Position numbers and translations under genes: made by a program | Source: CAUZIB01 sp963663925 | GTDB lineage: Bacteria; Acidobacteriota; Vicinamibacteria; Vicinamibacterales; UBA8438 | NCBI GenBank assembly: GCA_965237405.1 | Contig: OZ250139.1 | Location: 3,224,001 to 3,288,000 of the forward strand | DNA: 64,000 nucleotides | Direction of reading: 5' to 3' | Notes under the pieces: model-generated | Databases searched by the model: none | Told to the model about the DNA's origin: nothing | Seen by the model: only the letters and a program-made list of their open reading frames with translations | Part shown: piece after piece, positions 8,440-17,553 of the stretch | How positions within the stretch are numbered: position 1 is the stretch's first letter | Layout of the letters: the number at the start of each line of letters is the position of its first letter

Positions 8440-8985
8440 CGGTTGCAGGCAGGACCCCCATTCAAACCGTGCATGCGGATTTCCCGCACACGGCTTCCCA
8501 GCGGTCGCTCAGGTCGCGGCACTACGCGAACTCCGGAATCAAGACCCACGACCACGCCGCCCAGAGGAGGTCTGCCTCCAGACATGGCTTCCGGCATGGC
8601 CGCAGCGGTCCAGCCTTCGCTTGGCCGCAACCCCAGTCGGCATGGCAATTGGCGCGCTTTGACGATGGGCCGACGCCCATCGGCGTGATTGGTACCGGTC
8701 GTGCCGGACATGCCCTCACGCGTCCTTGCGCCGCCCACGGGACCACTGCAGGCTTCACGTCATGTTGCGGCCCGCGTGCTCGCTCCCTCCTCAGAGGCTC
8801 TTGACACCCCGCTCGGGCCACGGCGGTCTCTCGCCGTGCCTGGGGTTTGCTACTCGGCGCTCCGGTGCTTACCGAGGCGGGACTTCCACCCGCTGGAAAC
8901 GAACAGCGTGAAGTCGATGGTTATCCATCCACTTCGTCACGACACACGGAGGTTCAATCCTCTGGGTCATAAGTTCGGTAACGTA
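8440..8985 (-). mobile_element. ORF-less group II intron remnant
   Basis: The minus strand carries a domain V-like hairpin at 8463-8497. It is preceded by about 480 nt rich in paired GC blocks, including GCGGGTGGAAGTCCCGCC, of the kind seen in domains I-III. No reverse transcriptase frame is present. It sits between the truncated glycosyltransferase and the IS630 fragment. Confidence 0.5.
8463..8497 (-). ncRNA. Group II intron domain V-like hairpin
   Basis: The minus strand reads GAAGCCGTGTGCGGG, then AAAT, then CCGCATGCACGG. It has the two-part stem, GAAA-type loop and AGC triad region of domain V. It is related to, but not the same as, the three domain V elements at 48.6-52.4 kb. Confidence 0.6.
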
Positions 8986-8988
8986 TTC

Positions 8989-9735
8989 TTACGCGGCATC
9001 GGCGAGGGATGAGTCCAGTTTCTCAAGGAAGTGCGTCAGATCGTCGCGGGTAAAGGTCCACTGGAACGGGTGGCCGATTTGGGCGAAGTGGCGTTCAAAC
9101 TGACGAAGACGGTCGGCGACGGCGGCCATGTCAGTGAAATCGTTGAGGGTGAGGACCTTCCGCTGCACGATGGAAAAGTAGATCTCGATCTGATTGAGCC
9201 AGCTCGCATGGCACGGCGTGTGAACGAATTGCCCCCGCGGATCCCAGGTGCGAGTTCGCTGCACGGCCCGCGTGCCGCGGTGCGAGGAGCCGTTATCGAC
9301 GATCCAGGACGCGCCGTGCTTGCCGATACGGCGCGCTGGACATAACCTGATCAACGAGGCGGTGAAAGGGCTCGATGCCGGTCGTCGCCTCGCAGCGTCC
9401 GAAGACCGTGGCTTGATGCACATCGAGCGCAGCCAGGTAGGCCCAGACACCCCGGCGTTCGTATTCGTGTTCAACGCGCATGGCACGACGGGGTCGGGGA
9501 GGCACGCTCGGATGAGTGCGGTGGCGGGCCTGGATACTCGTCTTTTCGTCCGCCGAAATGACGAATTCGTCGTCGCGGGGAGCACGCTCCTCCCAGCGGC
9601 GCTGATACAGGTCGAGGACAGGTATGGCTTTCTGCGCGAACTCGGGGTCGCGGGGAAAAACCCACGACCGGTGCTGCCATGGGCGAATCGCGTCACAGGA
9701 GAGCCACCGCCAAATGGTGCTGCCACTGATCGTGC
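8989..9735 (-). pseudogene. IS630-family transposase, 3' part with frameshift
   Basis: One frame holds GSTIWRWLSCDAIRPWQHRS, FVISADEKTSIQARHRTHPS and RRGVWAYLAALDVHQATV. A 1-nt loss near 9310 moves the reading into the frame with SWIVDNGSSHRG and HASWLNQIEIYFSIVQRKVL, the second Asp region and Glu of the DDE site. The N-terminal HTH half is missing. The fragment joins the decayed membrane protein at about 9733. Confidence 0.8.
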
Positions 9736-10476
9736 CGACCAGTTACGGTCGTCTTTTCTCTGACCAGGCGATCGGCGAATCGCACTTGCCGTCTCATCAA
9801 CGGATAGAGCAGCATGGCCCAGAGTGTCGCGGCGATGGCGAGCGTCGAGGTGAGCAGCGGAACGATCACAAGCAGCGCCGCGCCGGCCACGATCCCTCCG
9901 ACCATCGGCGTCACTGCGCTCAGGAGCGTCACCATGGACGAGGCGCCGTACCTGCAGCCGCGGTTGACCTTTGTCAGTCCGCTCTCGAGGAAGATCCAGC
10001 TCGCCTCCTTAGGCCCGTGGGTCGGGTAGGCGGCGCCCCAAACTCTCCTCTCCGATCTCGAGCAGCGTGTTCTGCGACACATAGAGAAAGCCGGAGCTCG
10101 CGAGAAAGCAAGCGGCCGACGCGGCGGCGACGGCCCCCAACAGCCACAGGTCGTCTTGAGCGCGCAGCTCGATGCCGAGCGGACCGAGGGACACGACGGC
10201 CTCGGATTGGGTTTGCGCCGCGTACCAGGTACCAGGCACCGAGTGCCGCCGCTTGGGCGGCGATGGAAAGCTGCCCAAGCACGAATACGGTGGCGACCTT
10301 CCGTTTGCGTCCAGTCATGTTGTGCGTGATCAGCCAGGCCAGATTCGTCGTGTAGTTGGAGTCTTTGCGCATGACCGAACGACCCGATAGCGAGACGTCG
10401 CCGACGGCGTCGCGCAGCCTGTCTCGACTGGTCCTAGAGGCTTCTCAGTCACGGCTTCTCTTCCTGGCAGGCGCTT
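9733..10476 (-). pseudogene. Decayed paralogue of the membrane protein at 1-610
   Basis: Three pieces in different frames reproduce the protein at 1-610. GREAVTEKP leads to NYTTNLAWLITHNM and VFVLGQLSIAAQAAALGAW, then AAQTQSEAVVSLGPLGIEL and LLGAVAAASAACFLASSGF. Last comes FLESGLTKVNRGCRYGASSM with a hydrophobic run to LREKTTVTG-type sequence. At least three frameshifts are present, and the IS630 fragment removes the 3' end. It extends the visible family beyond the window edge by about 60 residues (VAGAALLVIVPLLTSTLAIA). Confidence 0.75.
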
Positions 10477-10484
10477 CTTCGGAT

Positions 10485-10649
10485 CTAGCCGGACGACGGA
10501 TGTCGGCCCTCGGCCAACCGGTGTGCCGCGGTGGACACGGCGCAGCGCACCGGCGCGATACGCCATCTGGTCGAGCCATGGCGCGCTCGGAGTTGGTGCC
10601 AGACGTTCCGCAACGTCACCGACGCGATGCCGATCGACACCGCCGTCAT
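10485..10649 (-). pseudogene. 54-codon remnant of a methyltransferase C-terminus
   Basis: ATG 10649 overlaps the glycosyltransferase stop (ATGA) and the frame runs to TAG 10487-10485. Residues IGIASVTLRNVWHQLRARHG and STRWRIAPVRCAV match the last part of the methyltransferase at 623 (VASMALRQVRQRLRACHDST). The catalytic domain has been deleted. The new ATG is still in a coupled position, so a small peptide could be made. Confidence 0.6.
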
Positions 10650-12004
10650 GGCTTGACGTCGATGCCCGGACAGTCGTCCGGGAACAGAATCCGATCCCAG
10701 ATTGGGCCGACGCGGTCGAGACCGAATTCCCGCACCCGCTCGAAGCCGGCATCCCCCAGCTCACGCTGCATTCGCTCATCTCCGGACAGCTTTGCCATGG
10801 CGTCGGCAAGGCCCTTCACGGAACCGGTCTCGACAACTAGGCCGGTCGCGCCGTGCTCGATTAAGCACAACGGCCCCGGCGAGGCGTCGGACACGATGCA
10901 GGGTGTGCGACACGCCATCGCTTCCAGTAACGCATTCGGCGTTCCCTCGAAGCGTGAGGGCAGCACGAAGATCCGGCAGCTCCTGAGGAGCGGCGTCGGG
11001 TTCTCGACGACGCCAGGAAACGTGACGTCATTGGTGAGACCGAGAACGCGCACGCGCGTTTGTAACTCCTCAGCCATCGGTCCGTCACCGGCAATCTGGA
11101 GCTTCCAATCCGGCGCGGTCCGGATAAGACGAGCGAATGCCTCGACCAGCACGTCCGGCATTTTCTGGGGGGCCAGCCTGGCGAGAAACAACACCGTGTT
11201 CGATCGCGGCGAGTCAGTCGATGGGTCAGCCAGGATCAATGGGTTCGGAATGTAGCGAAGTTTTTGTTCGGGACAATACGGGCGCATTGATGCCAGTGCG
11301 CCTCGACTGTTCGCGGAGACCGTGTCCGCGACCGAGTACAGGATTGGGCGCAAGTCCTCCCACGGTGCTTTGAGCCGTTGGAGTCCTGGGTCGTTGCGCT
11401 CGGAAATCACGGTACGATGAGGCAGATTGACCGACGCCGCGACGGTGATGACGTTCGTCGACCCGATCAGACTAAAGACCACGTCCGGCTCGACCTGCGT
11501 GAATATACCACGCAAGGTTCGCACCCGCGAGGAGCAGGCACGCAAGAGCAACGTGTACACACGGCTTGATCCTCCCAGCAGCCTGTTTCTCGCGACGAAC
11601 GCGAGGATCGCGACCCCCAGCCGCCGCACGGTGCGATACGTAGCCCGCAAGCCGTCTAGTCGCCGGCTCTCAGTCCCACGTCTTTCGCCGACTCCCGCTG
11701 GACCGCGATTCGAGGGCAGTTCATCCCGTTCGATCTGGCGGACCAGGAAGCGCCGGCTGCGCACCAGCAGGCCCTGTTGTCGCGGGAGCCTCATTCGCTT
11801 GACGCGCCGGTCCAGCCGATAGAAGTCCGCTGTGGTGTCGCTTAAGGTCACCACCGTGACGTCGTAACCGCGTTCAACCCAATACGCAGTCATGGACGAC
11901 ACGACCCGTTCCGCGCCCCCGAGACCAAGATGCGACAGCACCACGACCACCCTGCGCGCGGACGCGGGGGGCGGTCTTGTCGTTCCATTCAACACGATGG
12001 TCAC
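10646..12004 (-). CDS. Family 4 glycosyltransferase with long insert
   Basis: 452 aa. The N-terminal domain starts VVVVLSHLGLGGAERVVSSM. A polar, Arg-rich insert at about residues 85-130 follows. The C-terminal domain has NTVLFLARLAPQKMPDVLVE and SRFEGTPNALLEAMACRTP (EX7E). The family transfers nucleotide-activated sugars to lipid carriers or glycans in the cytoplasm. Its C-terminus GLDRVGPIWDRILFPDD matches the stub at 1411-1491, which ties the two loci together. It ends four bases inside the methyltransferase remnant. Confidence 0.85.
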   Translation of the reverse strand: MTIVLNGTTRPPPASARRVVVVLSHLGLGGAERVVSSMTAYWVERGYDVTVVTLSDTTADFYRLDRRVKRMRLPRQQGLLVRSRRFLVRQIERDELPSNRGPAGVGERRGTESRRLDGLRATYRTVRRLGVAILAFVARNRLLGGSSRVYTLLLRACSSRVRTLRGIFTQVEPDVVFSLIGSTNVITVAASVNLPHRTVISERNDPGLQRLKAPWEDLRPILYSVADTVSANSRGALASMRPYCPEQKLRYIPNPLILADPSTDSPRSNTVLFLARLAPQKMPDVLVEAFARLIRTAPDWKLQIAGDGPMAEELQTRVRVLGLTNDVTFPGVVENPTPLLRSCRIFVLPSRFEGTPNALLEAMACRTPCIVSDASPGPLCLIEHGATGLVVETGSVKGLADAMAKLSGDERMQRELGDAGFERVREFGLDRVGPIWDRILFPDDCPGIDVKP

Positions 12005-12032
12005 GGTGTCAAGTTGCTCGATCGTCCAGCAT

Positions 12033-12314
12033 TCACTGCAATCGCACCAGCGCCCGGGCGACGGGCGTGATCTCAGGCATCCGTGCTATCACGCCGCGTC
12101 TACCCACCGGGCGACGGGCGCCCGCTCGTCGTCGGCTAAGAGCCCAGGGAACTTCCGTCGTCGGTCGCCACGGCACGTGCTCCGCCCAGAAGATCGACTG
12201 AGACAGTACGAGTGTCAGCGCGGCCAGCGCGGCGAGGCCGGCCGGCGTGCCCCAGCGAGAGACGCGCTCGCCGGCGTCTCCCATTCGTACGAGCAGCCCG
12301 TGAATCGTGGACAT
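12033..12314 (-). CDS. Small hypothetical membrane protein
   Basis: 93 aa with one hydrophobic segment (AGLAALAALTLVLSQSIFWA, about residues 26-48) followed by an Arg-rich tail. It lies just upstream of the glycosyltransferase and divergent from the GMC oxidase gene. No family is recognised. It may be the truncated start of a larger membrane protein or a chance frame in GC-rich DNA. Confidence 0.3.
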   Translation of the reverse strand: MSTIHGLLVRMGDAGERVSRWGTPAGLAALAALTLVLSQSIFWAEHVPWRPTTEVPWALSRRRAGARRPVGRRGVIARMPEITPVARALVRLQ

Positions 12315-12505
12315 CGCTCCGAAGATACTACCCTGCGAACGGCTCGCCGGCGTTCATTTCCGCGACACGCGCAGATGCGGCGGCGACCCTGCTCGGTGGG
12401 CGTTCCGAGCCCCCCGGTCCGGGGATAGAGCTTCCAGCGGACGGAGTTCAGAGACGCACTGACACCGAACCGGCTGCAGCAGGCATGGTGTATATTTTTC
12501 GGTAG

Positions 12506-13873
12506 ATGTTCATTTCTAGCGCTGCGCCCAGCCAGCCGTTCGACTGCTTCGTGATCGGCTCCGGCCCGGCGGGCATCACGCTCGCTCTGGAACTGGCGAA
12601 GGCGAACAGGAGGGTCCTGGTATTCGAGTCCGGCACCGCGACCGACACGCGGGCCGACATGCCGAACGCGGTCGGCTACGGACACCTAAGCGCTCGCCAC
12701 TGGAATCGACACTCCATTCGCGCGCTCGGCGGTACCTCCAGGGTCTGGAACGGCCAGTGCTTCACGTTGATGGAAAGGGACTTCGACAATCCCGCTACTG
12801 GCGTGAAGTGGCCCATCACCAGCGCCGATTTGGTGCCGTACTATCGGCGGGCCATGACCGATGTGCTCGAGCGGGACGCCGCCACTGTAGAGGCCGAGTG
12901 GCCCTGGTGCCCGGGCTTCGTCTGGCGTCCGGCTTCGAAGGAGGAACCGACCCGCTTCGGCCTCAAGTACTTCGAGGTCCTCGAGAGCTCCCCCACGATT
13001 CATGTCGCCCTCGGCTCCTCGGTGATCGGTCTGGATGCCAACGCGTCGCGAAGCGTCGTCGAGACCCTGACCTGCTTCCATCATCCATCCGCGGCGACCT
13101 ATCGTCTTGCCATCGGTTCGCGTAGTCACGTCGTTCTGGCGGGCGGCGGGCTCGGGAACGCGCAGCTGCTGCTGCAGCCGCGATCGGACGGCGCGGTTCC
13201 GATCGGCAACGAAAGCGGCCAGGTCGGTAAGTTCCTGATGGAGCATCCGCACTTCTACGACGTGGCGGAACTCGTGCTCGACGAAGCGCACGACTCGAGC
13301 CGCCTGGTGCTGGCACCGGACGACGAGTACGCTATGCGATACGGTTTGCTCGGGAGTACCCTGATTTGCCAGCGGCCGACCACCGAGCATCCCATGGTCG
13401 ATCACTTGTCTCGGGAATATGGCAAGCCGTTCCATCACTACACATGCGCAATGATGGCCGAGATGATGCCCTCCGCCGCGAACCATGTCTTTCTGATGGA
13501 CGAACGCGATGCTGCCGGCTTCTATCGTCCCGGCGTCAGATGCGTCTTCGGCGCCCAGGATCTGATAAACGCCGAGACCACGTTGCGGTTGCTCGGCGAA
13601 TCCCTTATCGAAACGGAGAAGGGCCGCGTCCGAATCGCGAACGACCGCGTGTATCGGGGGGTCGCGGGCGGCGGACACATTCTGGGAACCACCAGGATGG
13701 GAGACGACGGAGCGACCTCGGTGGTCGATCGTGACTGTCGCGTGCACGGGTACGACAATCTGTTCGTGGTCGGGTCGTCTGTATTCCCGACCGGCGGTTA
13801 TGCCAATCCGACGCTGACGATCCTTGCGCTCACGTTGCGGTTGGCCGACAGGCTCGCGGAAGAAGGATCCTGA
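12506..13873 (+). CDS. GMC-family FAD-dependent oxidoreductase
   Basis: 455 aa. The N-terminal FAD-binding motif is FDCFVIGSGPAGITLALELA, with the acidic end of the second strand at VLVFESG. ALGGTSRVWNGQ near residue 75 contacts the flavin. The C-terminal GGGHILGTTRMGDDGATSVV and DNLFVVGSSVFPTGGYANPT are the conserved GMC substrate-site and FAD regions. These enzymes oxidise alcohols, often on sugars or polyols. The following Tat-exported gene starts 2 nt after the stop, suggesting one operon, perhaps a sugar dehydrogenase with an accessory chain. Confidence 0.85.
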   Translation: MFISSAAPSQPFDCFVIGSGPAGITLALELAKANRRVLVFESGTATDTRADMPNAVGYGHLSARHWNRHSIRALGGTSRVWNGQCFTLMERDFDNPATGVKWPITSADLVPYYRRAMTDVLERDAATVEAEWPWCPGFVWRPASKEEPTRFGLKYFEVLESSPTIHVALGSSVIGLDANASRSVVETLTCFHHPSAATYRLAIGSRSHVVLAGGGLGNAQLLLQPRSDGAVPIGNESGQVGKFLMEHPHFYDVAELVLDEAHDSSRLVLAPDDEYAMRYGLLGSTLICQRPTTEHPMVDHLSREYGKPFHHYTCAMMAEMMPSAANHVFLMDERDAAGFYRPGVRCVFGAQDLINAETTLRLLGESLIETEKGRVRIANDRVYRGVAGGGHILGTTRMGDDGATSVVDRDCRVHGYDNLFVVGSSVFPTGGYANPTLTILALTLRLADRLAEEGS

Positions 13874-13874
13874 G

Positions 13875-14522
13875 ATGGGAGGCGGGGTCTCGAGACGGGG
13901 GTTCCTGTCTGGGGTCGGTACCGCGGTCGCAGGCGCGGCGCTGTTCGTAGCGACTCGCCAAGCGCTCCCCGGGGCGCCGCCGCCACCTCGCCTCGGACTG
14001 CCGACGACTTCCGGCGAAGGCCCGGCGTTGGCCGACGAGTGCTGCACCCGCGCGGAACATGAGGGGTGGCTGGTCACTACCGCGGACAAGCGCCGCTTGT
14101 CGCTGGCAGTGGTCGACTACAACGCCGGCTGGTACTCGCAGGAGAGGAACGAGGAGACGCGGTGGCGGTGGTCACACCAGAAGACGGCGACGGTGACGAT
14201 CTCGAACCCCGGTGTGAACGCCGTACTGTACCTCGACCACGACGCCAGGGCCGATCTCTTCCCGGATAGACCGCGCACGGTCACTGTCAATGTTGGAGAC
14301 AGGGTGATCGAGTCGTTCGTCGCGGATGCACATGGCCGGAGGCGGTACGGTATTCCGCTCCCCGCGGGAGTCTTGGGTGACATGGATCGGGCGGAGATTC
14401 GCATCGCCGTGGACCGGCCGTTTGTTCCGGCGGAACGCGTCCCCGGTGTCGGCGACGCCCGCGAGCTGGGAATCATGGTCTTTGACGTGAGCGTCGAGAT
14501 TCCCTCTACCGCTATTCGCTGA
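13875..14522 (+). CDS. Tat-exported hypothetical protein, partner of GMC oxidase
   Basis: 215 aa from ATG 13875, the start that places the twin-arginine motif SRRGFLSG at residues 6-13 before a hydrophobic stretch AVAGAALFVATRQAL. The mature part has beta-rich sequence (TVTISNPGVNAVLYLDHDA) and no metal or heme motif I recognise. Exported small partners next to GMC dehydrogenases are common in gluconate and fructose dehydrogenase-type systems, but this protein does not visibly match those subunits. Folding before export is implied by the Tat signal. Confidence 0.75.
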   Translation: MGGGVSRRGFLSGVGTAVAGAALFVATRQALPGAPPPPRLGLPTTSGEGPALADECCTRAEHEGWLVTTADKRRLSLAVVDYNAGWYSQERNEETRWRWSHQKTATVTISNPGVNAVLYLDHDARADLFPDRPRTVTVNVGDRVIESFVADAHGRRRYGIPLPAGVLGDMDRAEIRIAVDRPFVPAERVPGVGDARELGIMVFDVSVEIPSTAIR

Positions 14523-14624
14523 CACGTTCGGTACCGCGTCACTGTCACCGGACTGGAGACTAGAACTAGAACCGGATACGCACCCGGTGACCAAGTGCGT
14601 CGCGCGCTCGTGGCGCAACGTCGT

Positions 14625-14822
14625 CTACGTGCGCCGCGCCTGGCGGCCGATCACGAGCGGTATAAATTTGCTCGCACCTTCCTTGAGTTCCCGCGCTGCG
14701 TGGTTCCAAAACACGACGTCGAACACGTGACCGTTCGCGACGAGATCTTCGACGACTGGAACATAATCCTTATCGCCTGCAACCAACGTGATTTCATCAA
14801 CACCTCTTCTATTTGGACGTAT
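14625..14822 (-). pseudogene. NYN-domain (PIN-like) protein, C-terminal fragment
   Basis: The peptide GVDEITLVAGDKDYVPVVED followed by LVANGHVFDVVFWNHAA is the second half of a NYN/LabA-type nuclease domain, where S/AGDxD holds a metal ligand. The N-terminal half with the first aspartate is missing. The fragment joins xthA-derived sequence at about 14822. Confidence 0.65.
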
Positions 14823-14939
14823 TGACGACTCCATGGACTCCGAAAGCGTGATGATCGTGCGGTGGTCCTCGGCGTGAGGTTGATCTTGGTCGATTCCGGT
14901 TCGTTCGCGGGCCGGGAGCGTGCGTCCGCCGCGGCACGC

Positions 14940-15243
14940 TCAGGGAGGTTTCCACCCGAACGGGCTGGAGCTTCGAGTAGAGGGCGACACCGCTATAGCC
15001 CCGGCGCTCGACGACCGTGAACGCCGTGTGCCAGCCCGGCGGCCGACGGGCGGCCGGCGGGATGTCCTCGGGCCGCGCGCGGACCTCTTGGACGCCGACG
15101 ATATCGGCGCCGGACCGGTCCACAAAGTCCACGAACCCGTGCCGGACACACGCGCGAATCCCGTTGACGTTCCAGCTCACGACCCGCACTCGTTTCGCCT
15201 CCGAGTGGTCGGTGATCGTCGCCACTGGTCGCCTGCGCCACAC
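14940..15243 (-). pseudogene. xthA: Exodeoxyribonuclease III, N-terminal fragment
   Basis: Starting at GTG 15243, the sequence contains RVVSWNVNGIRACVRHGFVD, GADIVGVQEVRARPEDIP (with the catalytic Glu) and ERRGYSGVALYSK. These are the first third of an exonuclease III-type AP endonuclease. It stops being recognisable near 14940, so the DNase core is lost. The start abuts the stop of the double-HTH pseudogene. Confidence 0.75.
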
Positions 15244-15842
15244 TCACCGGTGGAGCGCGGTCATTCGTTGCCAGAACACGGGCGACGGCGTGCGTTTCCG
15301 CGCCTCCCATTGATAGACGACGGCTTTCCGTGCTGCGCCCACCAGGGTGGCTAATCGCGCCTGACTCAACCCGCGTGCGCGACGTAACGCACGAATCTGC
15401 TCGTCGTAGTCGTCGGGCACGCTGGCCCAGGTTAATGGCGCACGACGGTCCACTGGCTTCACCGGTCGCCCATAGTACGACCGTCGAAACGCCCTGGCCG
15501 CGGCGGGAGTCGCGCGGGCTCGAAGGCGGCGAAAGGTCGTCCGCGTGTCATAGGTCACCGGCAGCCGCCCGTCCCGCGCCGCTGCTCGCAGCGTCTTGAC
15601 GTGCACGCCGATCAGCAGCGCGAGCACGGGAAGTGTGGAAGGAGTTCGTGGTCGTCGCGATGCGTCGCCAGCGCACGGGCGCGGGCGAGTATCTTCAGCG
15701 GCGGTGCTCGCCGCCCGGCATCCCACGTCCGGTACGACTCTGGAGACGCACCGAGCGTCGCCGCGAACGCTGCCTGCGACTGGCCCAACGAGATCCGGCA
15801 CTCACGCAGCGTGCAGGGCTCCACGACGTCACACCATGCCAT
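15244..15842 (-). pseudogene. Double-HTH (XRE) regulator, frameshifted copy
   Basis: Two frames together match the intact protein at 43210-43863. The N-terminal XRE domain MAWCDVVEPCTLRECRISLG ends after HRDDHELLP. The rest (LPVLALLIGVHVKTLRAAAR and the second HTH RALRRARGLSQARLATLVGA) is in another frame. A short insertion near 15625 causes the shift. The gene lies just downstream of tRNA-Arg in the same orientation, an arrangement repeated at 43 kb. Confidence 0.85.
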
Positions 15843-15987
15843 CGGCGCAGGCCGTTGTGAAGCGCTGGGATGGCGCTCGGCGTACTTCAGTCAGCCAATC
15901 TTGGAAGGTGACCGGTCACTTTGTTCGCCTGCACCTTCGCCCCTGGTGCCCAGGCAGTGGGCACAATCGGCGAATTCTTTAGGAAAA

Positions 15988-16064
15988 TGGCACGCCCGGC
16001 AGGATTCGAACCTGCGACCCTCGGCTGAGAAGGCCGATGCTCTATCCACCTGAGCTACGGGTGC
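15988..16064 (-). tRNA. tRNA-Arg (TCT), possibly degenerate
   Basis: A cloverleaf can be drawn: D arm GCTCAGGTGGATAGAGC, anticodon stem TCGGC/GCCGA with loop CTTCTCA, T arm GCAGG-TTCGAAT-CCTGC, and CCA encoded. The anticodon reads TCT. Oddities are C instead of a purine at position 37, an A-C mismatch at pair 3-70 and a G-T at pair 1-72. The half copy at 43017-43064 has the regular A37 and G-C forms, so this gene may be decaying. Confidence 0.7.
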
Positions 16065-16311
16065 GGGCGGTGTGCGCGGAGCAATCTATCACTGGCACAG
16101 GGCGTGGGCGACAGTGGTGGAGATGACGGCGTTGCTGGACGGGAGGATGCGGAGCGAGGCCACAGTAGCGGGGGAGCTGGCGCTCGAGATCACGATCCTT
16201 GCGGACCTGTCCAAGTTGCCGACGACGTCCCCGTGGCTCTCAGATTGGCTCTCAGCGGCATAGTGCCCCGGCAATTTGTGGGATAGATGTGTCTATTTTA
16301 CTAATAAATGC

Positions 16312-16360
16312 TGGAGCCGACGCGCGGACTCGAACCGCGGACCTGCTGATTACGAATCAA
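16312..16360 (-). tRNA. 3' half of tRNA-Thr (CGT), att-like remnant
   Basis: The minus strand reads TGATTCGTAATCAGCAGG, then a T arm (CCGCGG-TTCGAGT-CCGCG) and CGTCGGCTCCA. That is the anticodon to 3' end of a tRNA-Thr with anticodon CGT. The 5' half is absent. A tRNA 3' half beside a tyrosine integrase gene (16828-17553) is what remains at one end of an element integrated into a tRNA gene. Confidence 0.75.
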
Positions 16361-16429
16361 CATTACGTGTTTGCGAAGCACGAGAACTCAGACAGTCATT
16401 CGCGCGCGCGGGTTCGATGACGGGCCTTG

Positions 16430-16652
16430 TGGGCGTTCTGAGGATCGGCGGCTGAGTTGGATGGGTCCCAGCTGCGGTCGCGGTGTCGCCGAAGTCGACT
16501 TCCGTGCCCTTGAGGTAGCTGATGCTAACCGGGTCGCACTTTAAGCGTGCCACGTTCGTGTTTGGTCGGTCACCGAAAACGATCGCCGTAGTGGCGTCGT
16601 CCGTGCTGGGGTACCCGATCTTGGCGCGGACGGTGGAGGCGGGTGGCCGCAC
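16430..16652 (-). pseudogene. Possible IscA/ErpA-like fragment
   Basis: The minus frame includes CDPVSISYLKGTEVDF, which fits the DPxSxxYLxGTEIDF segment of A-type iron-sulfur carrier proteins. The flanking residues do not fit well and the C-terminal CGCG motif is not visible. It is best read as a decayed piece. Nothing else is recognised between 16361 and 16827. Confidence 0.35.
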
Positions 16653-16827
16653 CCTGCGGTCGTGATCGGCGCGTCGTCAGTGATGGGCTCGCGGCACGGA
16701 CACGGAGGAAGGGGACCTATTCGACAGCCTGATCGGCCAGTCGACCAGCCACAGCGAGCCTACTAGAGCCGAGTGTATATGTGGGACCGTAAGAGGGCAT
16801 AGATACAACATGATTACTATAAATACA

Positions 16828-17553
16828 TTATTTACAAATACTTATATAATATAGATGGCGGACGGGGATGCCGTCGCGGTGGAAGACGAGCGGGCTGTCG
16901 GGGTCGCGGCGTGCCCGCCGCCGCGCCAGGGCCTCGGCGATGGGTTGTGAGATCGGGAGGATCCGCCCCACCAGCGTCTTCGAGCGCGCGGGCGAGAGCC
17001 GGATGACACCACCGGCCATGTCAATCTCCTCCCAGGTGAGGCCGAGGATTTCCTGCTTGCGCCAGCCGGAGTAGTAGGCGAGGTCGAGGATGTCCTGCCA
17101 CGGGGCGGGCAAGTGGGCGCGGACGGCGAGGTATTCGGGGTGCTCGAAGAAACCCTGGCGGGGCGGATTTTCGCGGAGCCGGTCGGGGAAGCCGGGCACG
17201 GTGTCGAGCCAGCCCCAGTGGACGGCGAGCGTGCCCATGCGGTGGAGGGCTGAGGTCTCCCGGTTGATGGTGCCGGTGGCGGCCCCGGCGGCGCGCCGGG
17301 CGAGTTGATACTGGCGGATGTGATAGGTGGTCAGCGTGGCGGCCCGCGCGTCGCGGCCGAAGAAGGCGGCGAGATGGGCGGTCCGGCCGCGAGCGGTGCT
17401 CTGGGACCGGAACTGCCGGACGTGGTAGTCCTGGAGGTAGGCGTCGATGAGGTCTCCCAGGGTCGGCCCCTGGGGGCCGAACGTACCCGCCGGCGGTGCC
17501 GTCGCGCGGGAGGTGCCGGGGGTGGCGGTCGAGCCGGTCTCGTGCGGGGTCAT
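16828..17553 (-). pseudogene. Tyrosine recombinase, C-terminally truncated
   Basis: ATG 17553. It has an N-terminal SAM-like core-binding domain (TLGDLIDAYLQDYHVRQFRS), then the catalytic domain up to the first arginine region (LAYYSGWRKQEILGLTWEEI) and the K-loop (LSPARSKTLVGRILPI). After HRDGIPVR the frame runs into AT-rich DNA (about 16795-16860) and stops, so the H-x-x-R, H/W and Tyr residues are missing. The homologue at 39983-41007 retains them. It lies beside a tRNA-Thr half, so it was probably the integrase of that insertion. Confidence 0.8.

Noticed and set aside
12686..14089. 467-codon frame opposite the GMC oxidoreductase
   Set aside because: It is antisense to a gene with clear FAD and GMC motifs. 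Long antisense frames are common in high-GC DNA.
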